Counted from the first letter of the stretch, positions 9,923 through 19,215 are shown. The stretch: DNA of 46,819 nt from Actinomyces oris (GCF_001929375.1 NZ_MSGO01000007.1:1-46819), one strand, 5' to 3'. The notes: generated from the letters alone by a model not told the origin. Translations and numbers: made by a program.

Positions 9923-11710
9923 TCAGGGAAGGATGTCTTCGTAGTACGTGCCTCGCAGGAAGCGGTTCAGGACCTTCTCGCCGGGGAGCCTGCCGTCATT
10001 CATCGTTTTCGCAGCCGCCAGCAGTGCACGGACGTCGTACTGGGCGGGCCAGATCGGAGGAACGTCTCGGTCGAGGTCGAGCAGCCCGTAGACGGCCATC
10101 ATCGCCGTGCGCGCCGATCCCTCGGTCGTGAAGACGCAGTCATCGGGCGTCTCAACGAACTGCCCGAGAAGACCGAGGTTGACGCAGCCATCCGGAATCA
10201 CCTCGGGCCTGTCCCCGCCACGTCGAGGCATGAAGAAGGAGGTGATGTAGGGCATCGTCGCCAGGCGAACCTTGGTGCGCCTTTTGATCTCCTCGAACTG
10301 TCCGATCAGGCCGAAGTGGTAGCAGTACTCCTTCAGGACCTCCTCACCGGTGCACTCGATCATCGGCTTGCGCACGCAGTTCCCCAGGGCGTGCGGATAG
10401 AGACCGTAGGCCCAGGCCACGCCCCAGTCCTTCGGCTGGGCCCGGAACTGGGGCTGACGATTCATGGTCAGTGACAGGCACCAGCCTGAGTCCTCCGCGG
10501 TGATGATGCCTCCGGTGACCGTACGGCCCGACAGGGGATCATTGCCGGTGAGCTCATGGATCTTCTTCAGGAAGGGGTGGTCGGCCCCGATGAAGCTGAA
10601 GGAGGCGGATTCCCACACGGTCTTGTGGGGCTCGGAGCAGAACACGTCAGGGCGGCCGAAGACCGCTGACTTCTTCGCGAGGTTGCGCCACAGTGTCCAG
10701 GCGCCTCCGGGCTGGTCGGTGAGGAAGGGAGGAACGGTGTCCATATCGCCGTAGCCGGTGGACTCGGTGCACGAGCCGATGGTGGCCAGGACAAGATCCT
10801 TCTCGGCGACGTCGATAGATCCCTCCTCCCCGTCAGCTCGATGGAAACGAATACCGGTGACCACCTTGCGCCCGGAGGTGATGATCATCTCCAGGTCGTC
10901 GACACAGGTGTCGTACTGGAAGACCACGCCCTTGTCCTTCAGCCAACGGGTCAACGGCAGGATGAAGGACTCGAACTGGTTGTAACGGGAGAAGCGCAGA
11001 CAGGACAGATCGGAGAACCCGGGGAAGTACTGAAGGAAGCGGTGCATGTACCGCTTCATCTCGGTGAGGGACTCGTACTGCTGGAAGGCGAACATGGTCT
11101 TGAACAGCGTGTAGAAGTTCGAGGCGAGGAAATCGGCGTCGAACCAGTCCTCAATGGTCTTGCCGTAGGTCGCCTCCTCCTTGGCCATCAGCAGCTTGAT
11201 GACTGCGCGCTGGCCCTTCTTGTTCAGCCCCATCTTGTAGGTGTCCCGACGACGCCCGCGGTGGTGGATCACCCGGCAGGGGTCGATGTTGGGGTCGTTC
11301 TCGTTAACCGTGCGGAACTCGTCAAGGACGGTGTAGGGCTCGGGCATCTCCAGTGCCGGGATCTCACGCATGATGTCCCAGAAGCACTCGAAGTGCTGGC
11401 CCATCTCCCTGCCCCCGCGAGCAATGAAGCCCTTGTCGGTGTCCCCGGCGCCGTCGAATGAGCCGCCGGGGACGGCGAGCTGCTCCAGGACGGTGATGTT
11501 GCACCCCGGCATGCGCCCGTCACGGATGAGGAAGGCCGCGGCCAGCAGGGCGCCGATGCCCGAGCCCACGAGGTAGGCCCTGCGATCGGCAATATCGGCC
11601 GGCGGCACGGGGTGGTTCTGGGTGTAGAGGCCGAGGTCGTTGTGGACGAACGGGTTCCCGTCCGGTGAGACGGGGTAGGTCCGCTGGTAGGTGGGCACGG
11701 TTCGCGTCAT
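9923..11710 (-). CDS. ohyA: Oleate hydratase (MCRA family)
   Basis: A 595-residue FAD-dependent fatty-acid hydratase that adds water to the cis-9 double bond of oleic or related acids, giving 10-hydroxy fatty acids. The family is known as myosin-cross-reactive antigen. Diagnostic features are the FAD-binding YLVGSGIGALLAAAFLIRDG (about residues 46-65), the ARGGREMGQHFECFWD segment bearing the acidic catalytic region, and the conserved C-terminal FMPRRGGDRPEV. Length fits the family. AGGAGG lies just before the ATG. In Gram-positive colonisers the enzyme detoxifies host unsaturated fatty acids, a plausible role here. It is transcribed divergently from the helicase gene. Confidence 0.95.
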   Translation of the reverse strand: MTRTVPTYQRTYPVSPDGNPFVHNDLGLYTQNHPVPPADIADRRAYLVGSGIGALLAAAFLIRDGRMPGCNITVLEQLAVPGGSFDGAGDTDKGFIARGGREMGQHFECFWDIMREIPALEMPEPYTVLDEFRTVNENDPNIDPCRVIHHRGRRRDTYKMGLNKKGQRAVIKLLMAKEEATYGKTIEDWFDADFLASNFYTLFKTMFAFQQYESLTEMKRYMHRFLQYFPGFSDLSCLRFSRYNQFESFILPLTRWLKDKGVVFQYDTCVDDLEMIITSGRKVVTGIRFHRADGEEGSIDVAEKDLVLATIGSCTESTGYGDMDTVPPFLTDQPGGAWTLWRNLAKKSAVFGRPDVFCSEPHKTVWESASFSFIGADHPFLKKIHELTGNDPLSGRTVTGGIITAEDSGWCLSLTMNRQPQFRAQPKDWGVAWAYGLYPHALGNCVRKPMIECTGEEVLKEYCYHFGLIGQFEEIKRRTKVRLATMPYITSFFMPRRGGDRPEVIPDGCVNLGLLGQFVETPDDCVFTTEGSARTAMMAVYGLLDLDRDVPPIWPAQYDVRALLAAAKTMNDGRLPGEKVLNRFLRGTYYEDILP

Positions 11711-11862
11711 GGTCTCCTCCTGGGAGCAGCCGGATGTCACTTGTTGGTATGTCCGTGAACGCCGGCGCGGCGACGGTCGGCCGGTGCGGGGCACTCACAC
11801 TGTATGCCTGCCTCCTGGGGTCTTGCGCCGCCATCGCGGCACCTCCATGAGAGCATGTCGCC

Positions 11863-14553
11863 ATGACGGCCCCTGCACTGAACGCGATGCTCGACGCCCT
11901 CATCCCGGCTGACGATCCCGAGCGCGTCCCCGAGCCCGAGGAGGTCTACCTGGCCTTCTCAAGCTGGGCGGAGACGACCGGCCGTCCCCTCTACCCGCAC
12001 CAGGATGAGGCGCTCTCGGAGATCCTGGAGAACCGCCACGTCATCGCCGCCACCCCGACCGGCTCGGGCAAGTCGATGATCGCGCTGGCCGCCCACACCG
12101 CCTCCCTGGCCCGCGGTGGCCGCTCCTACTACACGGCCCCTCTCAAGGCCCTGGTCAGTGAGAAGTTCTTCGAGCTGGTGCGCCTGTTCGGGGCGGATAA
12201 CGTGGGCATGGTCACCGGGGACACCTCCATCAACGCCGCCGCCCCGATCATCTGCTGCACCGCGGAGATCCTGGCCAACCAGTCCCTGCGCGAGGGCGAG
12301 GACATGGACGTGGACTGCGTCATCATGGACGAGTTCCACTACTACGCCGACCCGCAGCGCGGCTGGGCCTGGCAGGTGCCCCTCCTGGAGCTGCCCCAGG
12401 CGCAGATGGTGCTGCTGTCGGCAACGCTGGGCGACGTCTCCTTCTTCGTGCGGGACCTGCGCGAGCGCACGGGCCGCGAGGTCGCCGTCGTCGACGACGC
12501 CGTGCGGCCGGTGCCGTTGGAGATGGAGTACGTCGTCGAGCCGATCGGTGAGCTGCTTCAGCGCCTGGTGGGGCAGGACAAGGCGCCGGTCTACGTCGTC
12601 CACTTCTCCCAGAAGGAGGCGGTGGAGCGGGCGACCTCCCTGCTGAGCGTGGACCTGGTGCCCAAGTCCCGTAAGGCCGAGGTGGTGGGGGCGCTCGGTG
12701 ACTTCCGCTTCGGGAGCGGTTTCGGGGCCACGCTCTCGCGGCTGCTGCGCGCCGGGATCGGCGTGCACCACGCGGGCATGCTGCCGCGCTACCGGCGGCT
12801 GGTGGAGCGTCTGGCCCGCGAGGGACTGCTGTCCGTCATCTGCGGCACGGACACGCTCGGGGTGGGGATCAACGTGCCGATCCGCTCGGTGGTCATGACC
12901 TCCCTGGTGAAGTTCGACGGTTCCAAGGAGCGTCACCTCACCGCCCGCGAGTTCCACCAGATCGCCGGGCGGGCGGGGCGCGCCGGTTTCGACACCCGCG
13001 GCTACGTCCTCGTCCAGGCCCCCGAGCACGTCATTGAGAACGCCAAGGCGCTGGCCAAGGCCGGCGACGACGAGCGCAAGCGCCGCAAGATCGTGCGTAA
13101 GAAGGCCCCTGAGGGGCGCGTCAACTGGACGGACAAGACCTTCGAGCGGCTGCGCGACGCGGCCCCGGAGACACTGACCAGCCAGTTCCAGGTCACCACC
13201 ACCATGGTGCTCAACCTCATGGAGCGAGCCGGCGACCCGGTGGCGGCGATGGCGGGCCTGCTGGGGCGCGCCCACGAGCCCGAGGCCCAGCGGCGTCGAC
13301 ACGTGCGCCGCGCCCTGGAGATCTACCTGTCGCTGCGCACGGCGGGCGTCCTGACGCACGTCTCCAGCGCCCAGGCCGCCGCCGACGGGCGCCCCCGGCT
13401 GCGCCTGGCCGTGGACCTGCCGGCCGACTTCGCCCTCAACCAGCCCCTGGCGCCCTTCGCCCTGGCGGCCATGGACCTGCTGAACGTGGAGGCCCCGGAG
13501 CACACGGTTGACGTCGTCAGCGTCGTCGAGGCCACCCTGGACGATCCGCGTCCGCTGCTCTACGCCCAGCAGCGCGCCGCCCGCGGCGAGGCGATCGCCG
13601 CGATGAAGGCCGAGGGCATGGACTATGAGGAGCGCATGGCCGCCCTGGAGGAGGTCACCTGGCCCCAGCCGCTGGCCGACCTGCTCTCCCCCGCCCTGGA
13701 GATGTACAAGCAGGCCAACCCGTGGATCGCTGAGCACGAGCTGGCCCCGAAGTCGGTGGTGCGCGAGATGGTGGAGAACGCGATGACCTTCTCCGACCTC
13801 ATCTCCCGCTACGAGCTGGGGCGCAGCGAGGGCGTGGTGCTGCGCTACCTGACCGACGCCTACCGGGCGCTGCGCCAGGTCGTGCCCGAGGAGCACCGCA
13901 CTCCCGAGGTCGTCGAGCTCATCGACTGGCTGGGGGCGCTCGTGCGCGCTGTCGACTCCTCCCTGCTCGATGAGTGGGAGGCGCTCGGCCAGGCCCAGGC
14001 CGGCAAGGCCGGCGAGGCCGCCGGCCTGCTGGAGGGTGACCGTCCCGGCGCGGACGACTCGGCCGGGGTGGAGCGGGCCTTCGGCGCGGACGAGGACGGG
14101 ACGGTGGCCTTTACTCGCAACCGCCACGCCTTCCGGGTGGCGGTGCGCCGGGAGATGTTCCGGCGCGTGGAGCTCATGGCGCGCGACGACGTCGAGGCCC
14201 TGGGACGCCTGGACGCCTCCTCCGGCTGGGACGAGGACCGCTGGGACGAGGTGCTGGGCCGCTACTGGGACGAGTACGACTGGATCGGCACGGACACCTC
14301 GGCCCGGGCGATCTCACTGGCGCCGCTCGACGAGGCCCCCGATGAGACGGCCCTGGCGGCCGCCGGGGTCAGTGAGCGTCTGCGCGAGGCCCTGGAGGCC
14401 TCCGGACGGCAGGTGTGGCTGGCCACGCAGGTCCTGGAGGACCCCGACGGCGACCACGACTGGCGTCTGACGGCCCTGGTGGATCTGGCCGAGTGCGACC
14501 GGGACGGGCGCGCGGTCGTCCACCTGCTGTCCGTGGGGCCGCAGCAGGGTTAG
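11863..14553 (+). CDS. Ski2-like DEAD/DEAH-box helicase with DUF3516 C-terminus
   Basis: An 896-residue superfamily 2 RNA/DNA helicase. Visible motifs: Q-like YPHQDEAL (about 44), Walker A ATPTGSGKS (63-71), TAPLKAL (91), motif II DEFH (156-159), motif III LLSATLGD (about 186), then HHAGMLPRYRR and GTDTLGVGINVP, and QIAGRAGRAGFDTRG in the second RecA domain. The rest (about 400-896) corresponds to the actinobacterial DUF3516 region, probably a Ski2-type accessory module. A role in RNA turnover or repair is inferred only from the family. No clear ribosome binding site precedes the ATG. Its stop codon overlaps that of the convergent GyrI-like gene. Confidence 0.93.
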   Translation: MTAPALNAMLDALIPADDPERVPEPEEVYLAFSSWAETTGRPLYPHQDEALSEILENRHVIAATPTGSGKSMIALAAHTASLARGGRSYYTAPLKALVSEKFFELVRLFGADNVGMVTGDTSINAAAPIICCTAEILANQSLREGEDMDVDCVIMDEFHYYADPQRGWAWQVPLLELPQAQMVLLSATLGDVSFFVRDLRERTGREVAVVDDAVRPVPLEMEYVVEPIGELLQRLVGQDKAPVYVVHFSQKEAVERATSLLSVDLVPKSRKAEVVGALGDFRFGSGFGATLSRLLRAGIGVHHAGMLPRYRRLVERLAREGLLSVICGTDTLGVGINVPIRSVVMTSLVKFDGSKERHLTAREFHQIAGRAGRAGFDTRGYVLVQAPEHVIENAKALAKAGDDERKRRKIVRKKAPEGRVNWTDKTFERLRDAAPETLTSQFQVTTTMVLNLMERAGDPVAAMAGLLGRAHEPEAQRRRHVRRALEIYLSLRTAGVLTHVSSAQAAADGRPRLRLAVDLPADFALNQPLAPFALAAMDLLNVEAPEHTVDVVSVVEATLDDPRPLLYAQQRAARGEAIAAMKAEGMDYEERMAALEEVTWPQPLADLLSPALEMYKQANPWIAEHELAPKSVVREMVENAMTFSDLISRYELGRSEGVVLRYLTDAYRALRQVVPEEHRTPEVVELIDWLGALVRAVDSSLLDEWEALGQAQAGKAGEAAGLLEGDRPGADDSAGVERAFGADEDGTVAFTRNRHAFRVAVRREMFRRVELMARDDVEALGRLDASSGWDEDRWDEVLGRYWDEYDWIGTDTSARAISLAPLDEAPDETALAAAGVSERLREALEASGRQVWLATQVLEDPDGDHDWRLTALVDLAECDRDGRAVVHLLSVGPQQG

Positions 14554-15185
14554 CCCGCCTCGGGGGTGTCCGCGATGGGCCTGACCGGCTGGCGCAGGAC
14601 GGTCTTCATCCTCTCCGGTGCCACGCGCCTGGGGTCGCTGAGGTAGATCTCGTGGTGGGGCCCGTTCCAGGTGAGGCCGAGGCCCGGCATGACCTCGTCG
14701 TGCAGGCGCGCCAGGGTGGGGGCCTCGTCGTCGTAGGTGCCCACGTGGAGGATCTGCAGCGACCTGCCCTCGCTCAGGGGGAGCTCCTTGAGGGCGCAGA
14801 CGGGCAGCTCGGGCTTCTTGCTCGCCGCCTGCGCCAGCCCCTCGGTGATGTCCTGCAAGGAGACCGCCTCGGGCAGAGGGATCATCATGGTCCAGTCCCA
14901 CTCCCCCTTGTCACCGACGACGAAGGCCGCGTTGTCGGCGCTCGTCCACAGTCCTTCCAAGGGCCCGACGACGAAGTCGTCGCCGGTTCGTCTCTTCAGC
15001 ACGGCGCGGATCGCGTAGGCGCCCGCGTAGAGCGCCTGGATCGCGGTGGCGTAGGCCGGTGAGGTGTTGGGGTCGCCGTGGCCGTCGATGGCCAGGTAGG
15101 TCATGGCCGGTACGTCCACCTCCGTGAAGTCGACCTTTCCCGGCAGGTACAGGTCCTTGCGGTCCTTCTTGATATCAGTCCTCAT
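14550..15185 (-). CDS. GyrI-like small-molecule-binding protein
   Basis: About 211 residues, matching stand-alone GyrI-like (SOUL/AraC effector-binding superfamily) proteins. The N-terminal pattern LYLPGKVDFTEVDVPAMTYLAIDGHGDPNTSPAYATAIQAL is typical. A second repeat follows with GLTWNGPHHEIYLSDPRRVAPERMKTVLRQPV. Such proteins bind cationic amphiphiles or toxins without a DNA-binding domain. ATG at 15185 is chosen over the adjacent GTG at 15188. The gene overlaps the 3' end of the PadR gene by 11 bp, so the pair is one operon and the PadR protein probably controls it. Confidence 0.9.
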   Translation of the reverse strand: MRTDIKKDRKDLYLPGKVDFTEVDVPAMTYLAIDGHGDPNTSPAYATAIQALYAGAYAIRAVLKRRTGDDFVVGPLEGLWTSADNAAFVVGDKGEWDWTMMIPLPEAVSLQDITEGLAQAASKKPELPVCALKELPLSEGRSLQILHVGTYDDEAPTLARLHDEVMPGLGLTWNGPHHEIYLSDPRRVAPERMKTVLRQPVRPIADTPEAG

Positions 15186-15693
15186 CACTGTCTGCTTTCT
15201 TCAGGAGGGATCGGGTCCAGGCGAGATCCGCCTCCTGGCGCAGGATCTCGTAGTCGAAGATGGCCAGGGCGTGCTCCTCGTCGACCTGGGCGCGCAGGGC
15301 GCGCAGCTCATCGAGCCGGTCAAGGAGCGCCTCGACGCGCTGCGCGAGGAGGGCCACGAGCTCGGGATCGTCGAGCCGGGGGTAGGCGTTGAGCGCCGGT
15401 AGCACGCCGGCGCAGGGCGGTGCCGGAGAGAGGACACGTGCACCGGCTGCGTTCCTCAGCTCATGGCGCCCGGCATCGGTCACGCGGAAGACGGTGCGCC
15501 GTCCCCGGGAGCCCTCGTCGGGTTCGAGGAGTCCCCGTTCCGACAGGCGCTTGAGGAGGTAGTAGACGGAGGAGAAGGCCAGGGAGGTCCACTGGCGGTA
15601 GCCGCGCTGCTCGATGACTCGGTCGAGGTCGTAGCCATGGCGCGGCTGCTCGGCAAGGAGCGAGAGGAGAACGATGTCGGCGTCCGATGACAT
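15175..15693 (-). CDS. PadR-family transcriptional regulator
   Basis: A 172-residue regulator with the PadR winged helix at the N-terminus (LLSLLAEQPRHGYDLDRVIEQR, then FSSVYYLLKRLSERGLLEP and RTVFRVTDAGRHEL) and a C-terminal helical dimerisation region (about 105-172, Vir_act_alpha_C-like). It is first in an operon with the GyrI-like protein. The ATG begins one base after a perfect palindrome (15695-15720), the likely autoregulatory operator. There is no Shine-Dalgarno sequence, and TAGAGT lies exactly 6 nt before the ATG, suggesting leaderless translation. PadR proteins typically repress genes for drug or phenolic-acid response; the ligand is unknown. Confidence 0.93.
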   Translation of the reverse strand: MSSDADIVLLSLLAEQPRHGYDLDRVIEQRGYRQWTSLAFSSVYYLLKRLSERGLLEPDEGSRGRRTVFRVTDAGRHELRNAAGARVLSPAPPCAGVLPALNAYPRLDDPELVALLAQRVEALLDRLDELRALRAQVDEEHALAIFDYEILRQEADLAWTRSLLKKADSDED

Positions 15694-15694
15694 A

Positions 15695-15720
15695 CCGTTA
15701 CTCTAGCACTAGAGTAACGG
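15695..15720. promoter_or_regulatory. Palindromic PadR operator overlapping a leaderless promoter
   Basis: Two perfect 12-bp arms (CCGTTACTCTAG and its complement) are separated by two bases. On the minus strand the palindrome contains TAGAGT (15700-15705) as a -10 box. TTGCCC at 15722-15727 is a candidate -35 with 16-bp spacing. Binding of a dimer here would block RNA polymerase, which fits autorepression by the adjacent PadR. Confidence 0.8.
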
Positions 15721-15777
15721 CGGGCAAGGCGATTACTTGACTGATTCACAGGGGCACGAGGTCGGAGGGCTGCGCGG

Positions 15778-16755
15778 TTACGGGCGGACCGTGCGAGCGA
15801 GCCGGCGGATCTGGGCCGGACGGGTGCGGCAGCAGCCGCCGACGAGCCGCGCCCCGACGTCGATCCACGATGGCGCCAGCGCCGGGATTCCAGCCCCTTC
15901 ACCAGTGGAATGCCAGGTCTTGGTCGCCGGGTCGTAAAGATCGCCCGCATTGGGACAGGCCACCAGTGGTTTGACGGTCGCCGCACGCAGCACCGGCAGC
16001 GCTCGGCCGACGACGTCCGGGGCCACGCAGTTGATGCCGACTGCAACGACCATCTCCTCCTGCGCGACCCGGGCCGCCGCCTCAGCCAACGACGTGCCAT
16101 CAGCGAGACTGGCGCCGTCGGAGCGCACCTGGAAGGAGACCCAGCACTCGGCTTGAGGAGCGAGGCTCTTCACCATGGCGACGAGCGCCTGCGCCTCGTC
16201 CAGACGCGGGAGCGTCTCCAGGGCGAACAGGTTGATCCCCTCCCCCGCCAGGACCTCGATGCGAGGCAGGTGAACCTCCCGGAGACGGGGCCCCTCGGGG
16301 ATGTCGATGCTGTAGGCACCGGTGTACTCACTGCCATCGGCCAGATAGGCCCCATAAGGTCCAAGCCCTCCGGCGACGAGTACCGGCTCCTCGGGGTGCT
16401 CCTTGCCGAACTGACGGGCCGCTTCCTTGGCCAGACGGGCGCCGGCCGCGATGATCTCCCTCGCGCCGGCAGTATCCTCCCCGGAGCGGATCAGCGCCGG
16501 AAGCGTGGCCTGGTAGGTGTTGGTCGTGATGACGCGGGCCCCCGCGTCCAGGTAGTCGGAGTGGACCTCGCGCACGACGTCGGGCGCCGTGGTGAGCGCA
16601 CGCGCCGACCACAGCGCGTTGCGGGTGTCGATCCCGCGGGCGTCGAGCTCGGTCCCCATCGCCCCGTCGAGGACGACCGGCCCTCGGGCCAGCAGATCAG
16701 ACAACCGAGCCGGCTCGCGCCCGAAGGACGTGGCGGATACCGAGAACGTTCGCAT
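15778..16755 (-). CDS. mmuM: Homocysteine S-methyltransferase
   Basis: A 325-residue zinc enzyme that transfers a methyl group from S-methylmethionine (or S-adenosylmethionine) to homocysteine, making methionine. Evidence: GPVVLDGAMGTELDARG near the N-terminus, ITTNTYQAT, ETLPRLDEAQALV, and the zinc-ligand cysteines in VGINCVAPDVV and LVGGCCRTRP. Length and motif order fit the MmuM/YagD type. The start ATG at 16755 has no ribosome binding site but has TACCGT exactly 6 nt upstream, so the mRNA may be leaderless. No S-methylmethionine permease is adjacent. Confidence 0.93.
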   Translation of the reverse strand: MRTFSVSATSFGREPARLSDLLARGPVVLDGAMGTELDARGIDTRNALWSARALTTAPDVVREVHSDYLDAGARVITTNTYQATLPALIRSGEDTAGAREIIAAGARLAKEAARQFGKEHPEEPVLVAGGLGPYGAYLADGSEYTGAYSIDIPEGPRLREVHLPRIEVLAGEGINLFALETLPRLDEAQALVAMVKSLAPQAECWVSFQVRSDGASLADGTSLAEAAARVAQEEMVVAVGINCVAPDVVGRALPVLRAATVKPLVACPNAGDLYDPATKTWHSTGEGAGIPALAPSWIDVGARLVGGCCRTRPAQIRRLARTVRP

Positions 16756-16880
16756 TGCGACACGGTATCGGAGGCTCGAGACGGTACCGGTAGCGCCTCG
16801 GGCATGGACCCGGTTGCACCTCACCGCGGGCCCGGGCCGAGGTTCCCAACGCCACCCGCTGCGCCATATGGCACAACCTC

Positions 16881-17255
16881 TTAGCGGGTCTCAATGATCT
16901 GCTTGCCGAAGGGGAAGCAGGTGACGGGGATGAGCTTGATGTTGGCCACGGCCAGCGGGATCCCGACGATGGTGACGGCCTGTGCCGCGGCGGTGGTGAT
17001 GTGGCCGATGGCCAGCCAGAGCCCGGCGACGAGGAACCAGATGATGTTACTGATCCCGCTCATGGCGCCTGCCCCGGGGGCCGGAACCACCTCACGCCCG
17101 AAGGGCCACAGGACGTAGGCGGCGATACGGAAGGAGGCGACGCCTGCGGGAATCGTGACGATGAACAGGCAGGCGATCAGTCCGAAGAAGAGGTAACTGA
17201 GAAACAGCCAGAACCCGCCGAAGACGACCCAGATGATGTTGAGCAGCGTGCGCAT
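16881..17255 (-). CDS. YccF domain membrane protein
   Basis: A 124-residue inner-membrane protein made of two YccF repeats, each with two hydrophobic helices: RTLLNIIWVVFGGFWLF with TIPAGVASFRIAAYVLWPFGREV, then ISNIIWFLVAGLWLA with GIPLAVANIKLIPVTCFPFGKQI. This is the typical size and layout of the family, whose function is not established. TAGATA lies 6 nt before the ATG and no Shine-Dalgarno sequence is seen. It sits between mmuM and the ATP-grasp gene on the same strand. Confidence 0.9.
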   Translation of the reverse strand: MRTLLNIIWVVFGGFWLFLSYLFFGLIACLFIVTIPAGVASFRIAAYVLWPFGREVVPAPGAGAMSGISNIIWFLVAGLWLAIGHITTAAAQAVTIVGIPLAVANIKLIPVTCFPFGKQIIETR

Positions 17256-17305
17256 GACACCTATCTACCACACCCGGTTACCTGAAGACGTCCGCGCCTG
17301 CGCGG

Positions 17306-18226
17306 TTACCAGAAGATGCGCTGAGCGATGGCGTCGGCGAAGTTGTCCAGCGCCTCGGGTGCCGCCCCGAGATAGAGGCCCGCGTCGATCAGCGAGACCT
17401 CCATGAGGTAGAAACCGCCCTGACCGTCCCCGACGACGTCGACACGGTTGAACAGGAGCTGGATGTCCCGGCCGGAGACCTCCTTGATCAGCGTGTGGAT
17501 GGCCTTGCGCACCCGCTCGCCCCAGAGCCACTCCTGCTCGCTGGGTTCGCGCGCCGTGACGATCTCCTCGTGGATCTGGTCAGTGGACTTGAAGGAGGGG
17601 TGGAGCATCGGCGCCTTCTCCACCGCGTGGGACAGCACGCCGTTGAAGTAGACCAGCGAGACCTCACCCTTGCGGTCGACCTCCTCGAGGTAGCGCTGGA
17701 CCATGACGGTGCGCCCGCGGCGCAGGTGGTGCATGGCGTCATTGATCGCCGCGGACCGGGAGGCGGCGTCGGTGGCGGTGTAGCGTCCGGTGCCGCGCCC
17801 GCCCGAGGAGACGGCCGGCTTGACGACGAAGTCACCATGGGCCGGGAAACGGGTGTGAACCTGGTGCTTGGAGTAGCCGGCCTCGGGCTCCAGCCACATC
17901 GTCGGAATCATGGGAACCCCCCACTCGTTCAAGCGGGTGAGGTAGTGCTTGTCCGAGTTCCAGGTGACGACGTCGGGGTGGTTGGCGAGTCTGGGCACCG
18001 ACCGGGCCCACTGGAGGAAGCGGGAGTAGTTTCCCTTAGTGGCGTAGTCACGCACGCTGCGCAGAACGACCGTGCCGGACTGGCTCCAGTCGACGTCGGG
18101 ATCGTCCCATACGGCAACCCGCGGCTCGATGCCGCGCGCACGCAGGGCATCCGGCAGACCGCGGTCATCGTCATCAAGGTCGGGGAAGTCGGCGCAGGTC
18201 GCCAGCGTCACGATCGGGTCGCTCAT
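17306..18226 (-). CDS. ATP-grasp domain protein
   Basis: A 306-residue ATP-grasp enzyme, related in layout to RimK and glutathione-synthase-like ligases. The N-terminal part (VTLATCADFPDLDDDDRGLPDALRARG, WDDPDVDW) is the pre-ATP-grasp fold. FVVKPAVSSGGRGTGRY holds the phosphate-binding lysine and glycine-rich loop, and LLFNRVDVVGDGQGGFYLMEVSLIDAGL supplies the metal-binding acidic and polar residues. The product is probably an amide or peptide-like ligation, but the substrates are unknown. The start is ATG 18226, with TAGCGT 7 nt upstream and no ribosome binding site, consistent with a leaderless mRNA. Confidence 0.88.
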   Translation of the reverse strand: MSDPIVTLATCADFPDLDDDDRGLPDALRARGIEPRVAVWDDPDVDWSQSGTVVLRSVRDYATKGNYSRFLQWARSVPRLANHPDVVTWNSDKHYLTRLNEWGVPMIPTMWLEPEAGYSKHQVHTRFPAHGDFVVKPAVSSGGRGTGRYTATDAASRSAAINDAMHHLRRGRTVMVQRYLEEVDRKGEVSLVYFNGVLSHAVEKAPMLHPSFKSTDQIHEEIVTAREPSEQEWLWGERVRKAIHTLIKEVSGRDIQLLFNRVDVVGDGQGGFYLMEVSLIDAGLYLGAAPEALDNFADAIAQRIFW

Positions 18227-18406
18227 ACGGCCCACGCTACCGCGCGCAGCATCGCGGCGAGAGCCACGGACATGTGACACTGAACCGCGCCCGCACCAGC
18301 GGGCATGACTGCCTACTGGTTGGAGTGGCCAGCCGGCCTCCGTTCCGCAGCCTTCGACACCCGCGCCTTGCTCAGTCGTCACGCTCGAGGGTGTCACAAT
18401 GCCGAG

Positions 18407-18919
18407 GTGACTTCTGAAACCCGCAAGCCGCGCATCACCGCCGCGCAGCGTTACTGGGCATCCATGGCGGCCATCGTCGTCGCGACCATTCTCATCGCGG
18501 GACTGCTCGGAGGAACCGTCTCGGTGCTCACCGGAGCCCGCGCGGGCCGCAGCAGCATGTGGGGCGGCATGGTGGTCGCGCTGGTCATGCTGGCGGGCTG
18601 GACCCTCGGCAGCCGCGTGCGCGACCGCAAGAAGCTCGATCTGCCCCTGTGGCACCGTCTCACCGAGGAGCAGGCGGCCACGCTGAAGCAGTACCACCAG
18701 TGGTCTCGCACCGGCCGCATTGACCAGGACGACGACGTCGAGGCCACCCCCTCCGGGCGGAGCGGCCATCGCCGGAGCGGGCGAACAGGCACCGGTGCGT
18801 CAAAGGCAGCGCCGTCGAGGAAGCCCCCCTCACAGGGTGCGATGTCGAAGCGCGACCGTGCTCGCGCCGCCGACGTGCGCCGCCGCCGACAGGACCGCGA
18901 GGGCGGTCCGTCGCACTGA
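18407..18919 (+). CDS. Small two-helix membrane protein with charged tail
   Basis: About 170 residues from GTG 18407 (VTSETRKPRI). It has two hydrophobic helices (about 17-42 and 51-68), then a charged region DRKKLDLPLWHRLTEEQAATLKQYHQWSRTG and a disordered Arg/Ser/Lys-rich tail. An upstream in-frame ATG at 18305 exists, but the extra 34 residues look non-coding. CACAAT sits 6 nt before the GTG, matching the leaderless pattern seen elsewhere. It is divergent from the ATP-grasp gene. The family is not recognised. Confidence 0.75.
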   Translation: MTSETRKPRITAAQRYWASMAAIVVATILIAGLLGGTVSVLTGARAGRSSMWGGMVVALVMLAGWTLGSRVRDRKKLDLPLWHRLTEEQAATLKQYHQWSRTGRIDQDDDVEATPSGRSGHRRSGRTGTGASKAAPSRKPPSQGAMSKRDRARAADVRRRRQDREGGPSH

Positions 18920-19094
18920 GCGGGCTACCGGACGGAACGCAGTGGCAACGCGGCTCCTCACCCGCCCCCACCCTTGAGACTTGCCGCACAATCGCCTGGT
19001 TTCATGGATCCTGACTGGACGAAGCCCTTCTCCATCCGTAAAGTGTTCCTCCGTCGCCCAGCGAGCCGCGTCGAATGACACCGCTGTGGTGAAA

Positions 19095-19167
<73 letters not shown>

Positions 19168-19171
19168 CGGA

Positions 19172-19196
19172 TCTTCCAGCCCTCAGGGCCGGAAGA
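19172..19196 (+). other. Hairpin between the two tRNA-Lys genes
   Basis: TCTTCC and GGAAGA flank an inner GCCC/GGGC stem with a TCA loop and one mismatch. It lies 4 nt after the first tRNA, so it may be a terminator or a processing signal in a two-tRNA transcript. Confidence 0.4.
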
Positions 19197-19215
19197 GCTG
19201 GTCACGATTGACCGA

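Noticed and set aside
11959-14127. 722-residue open frame antisense to the helicase
   Set aside because: His/Gly/Arg-rich composition typical of an antisense shadow of a GC-rich gene; the helicase frame carries all motifs.
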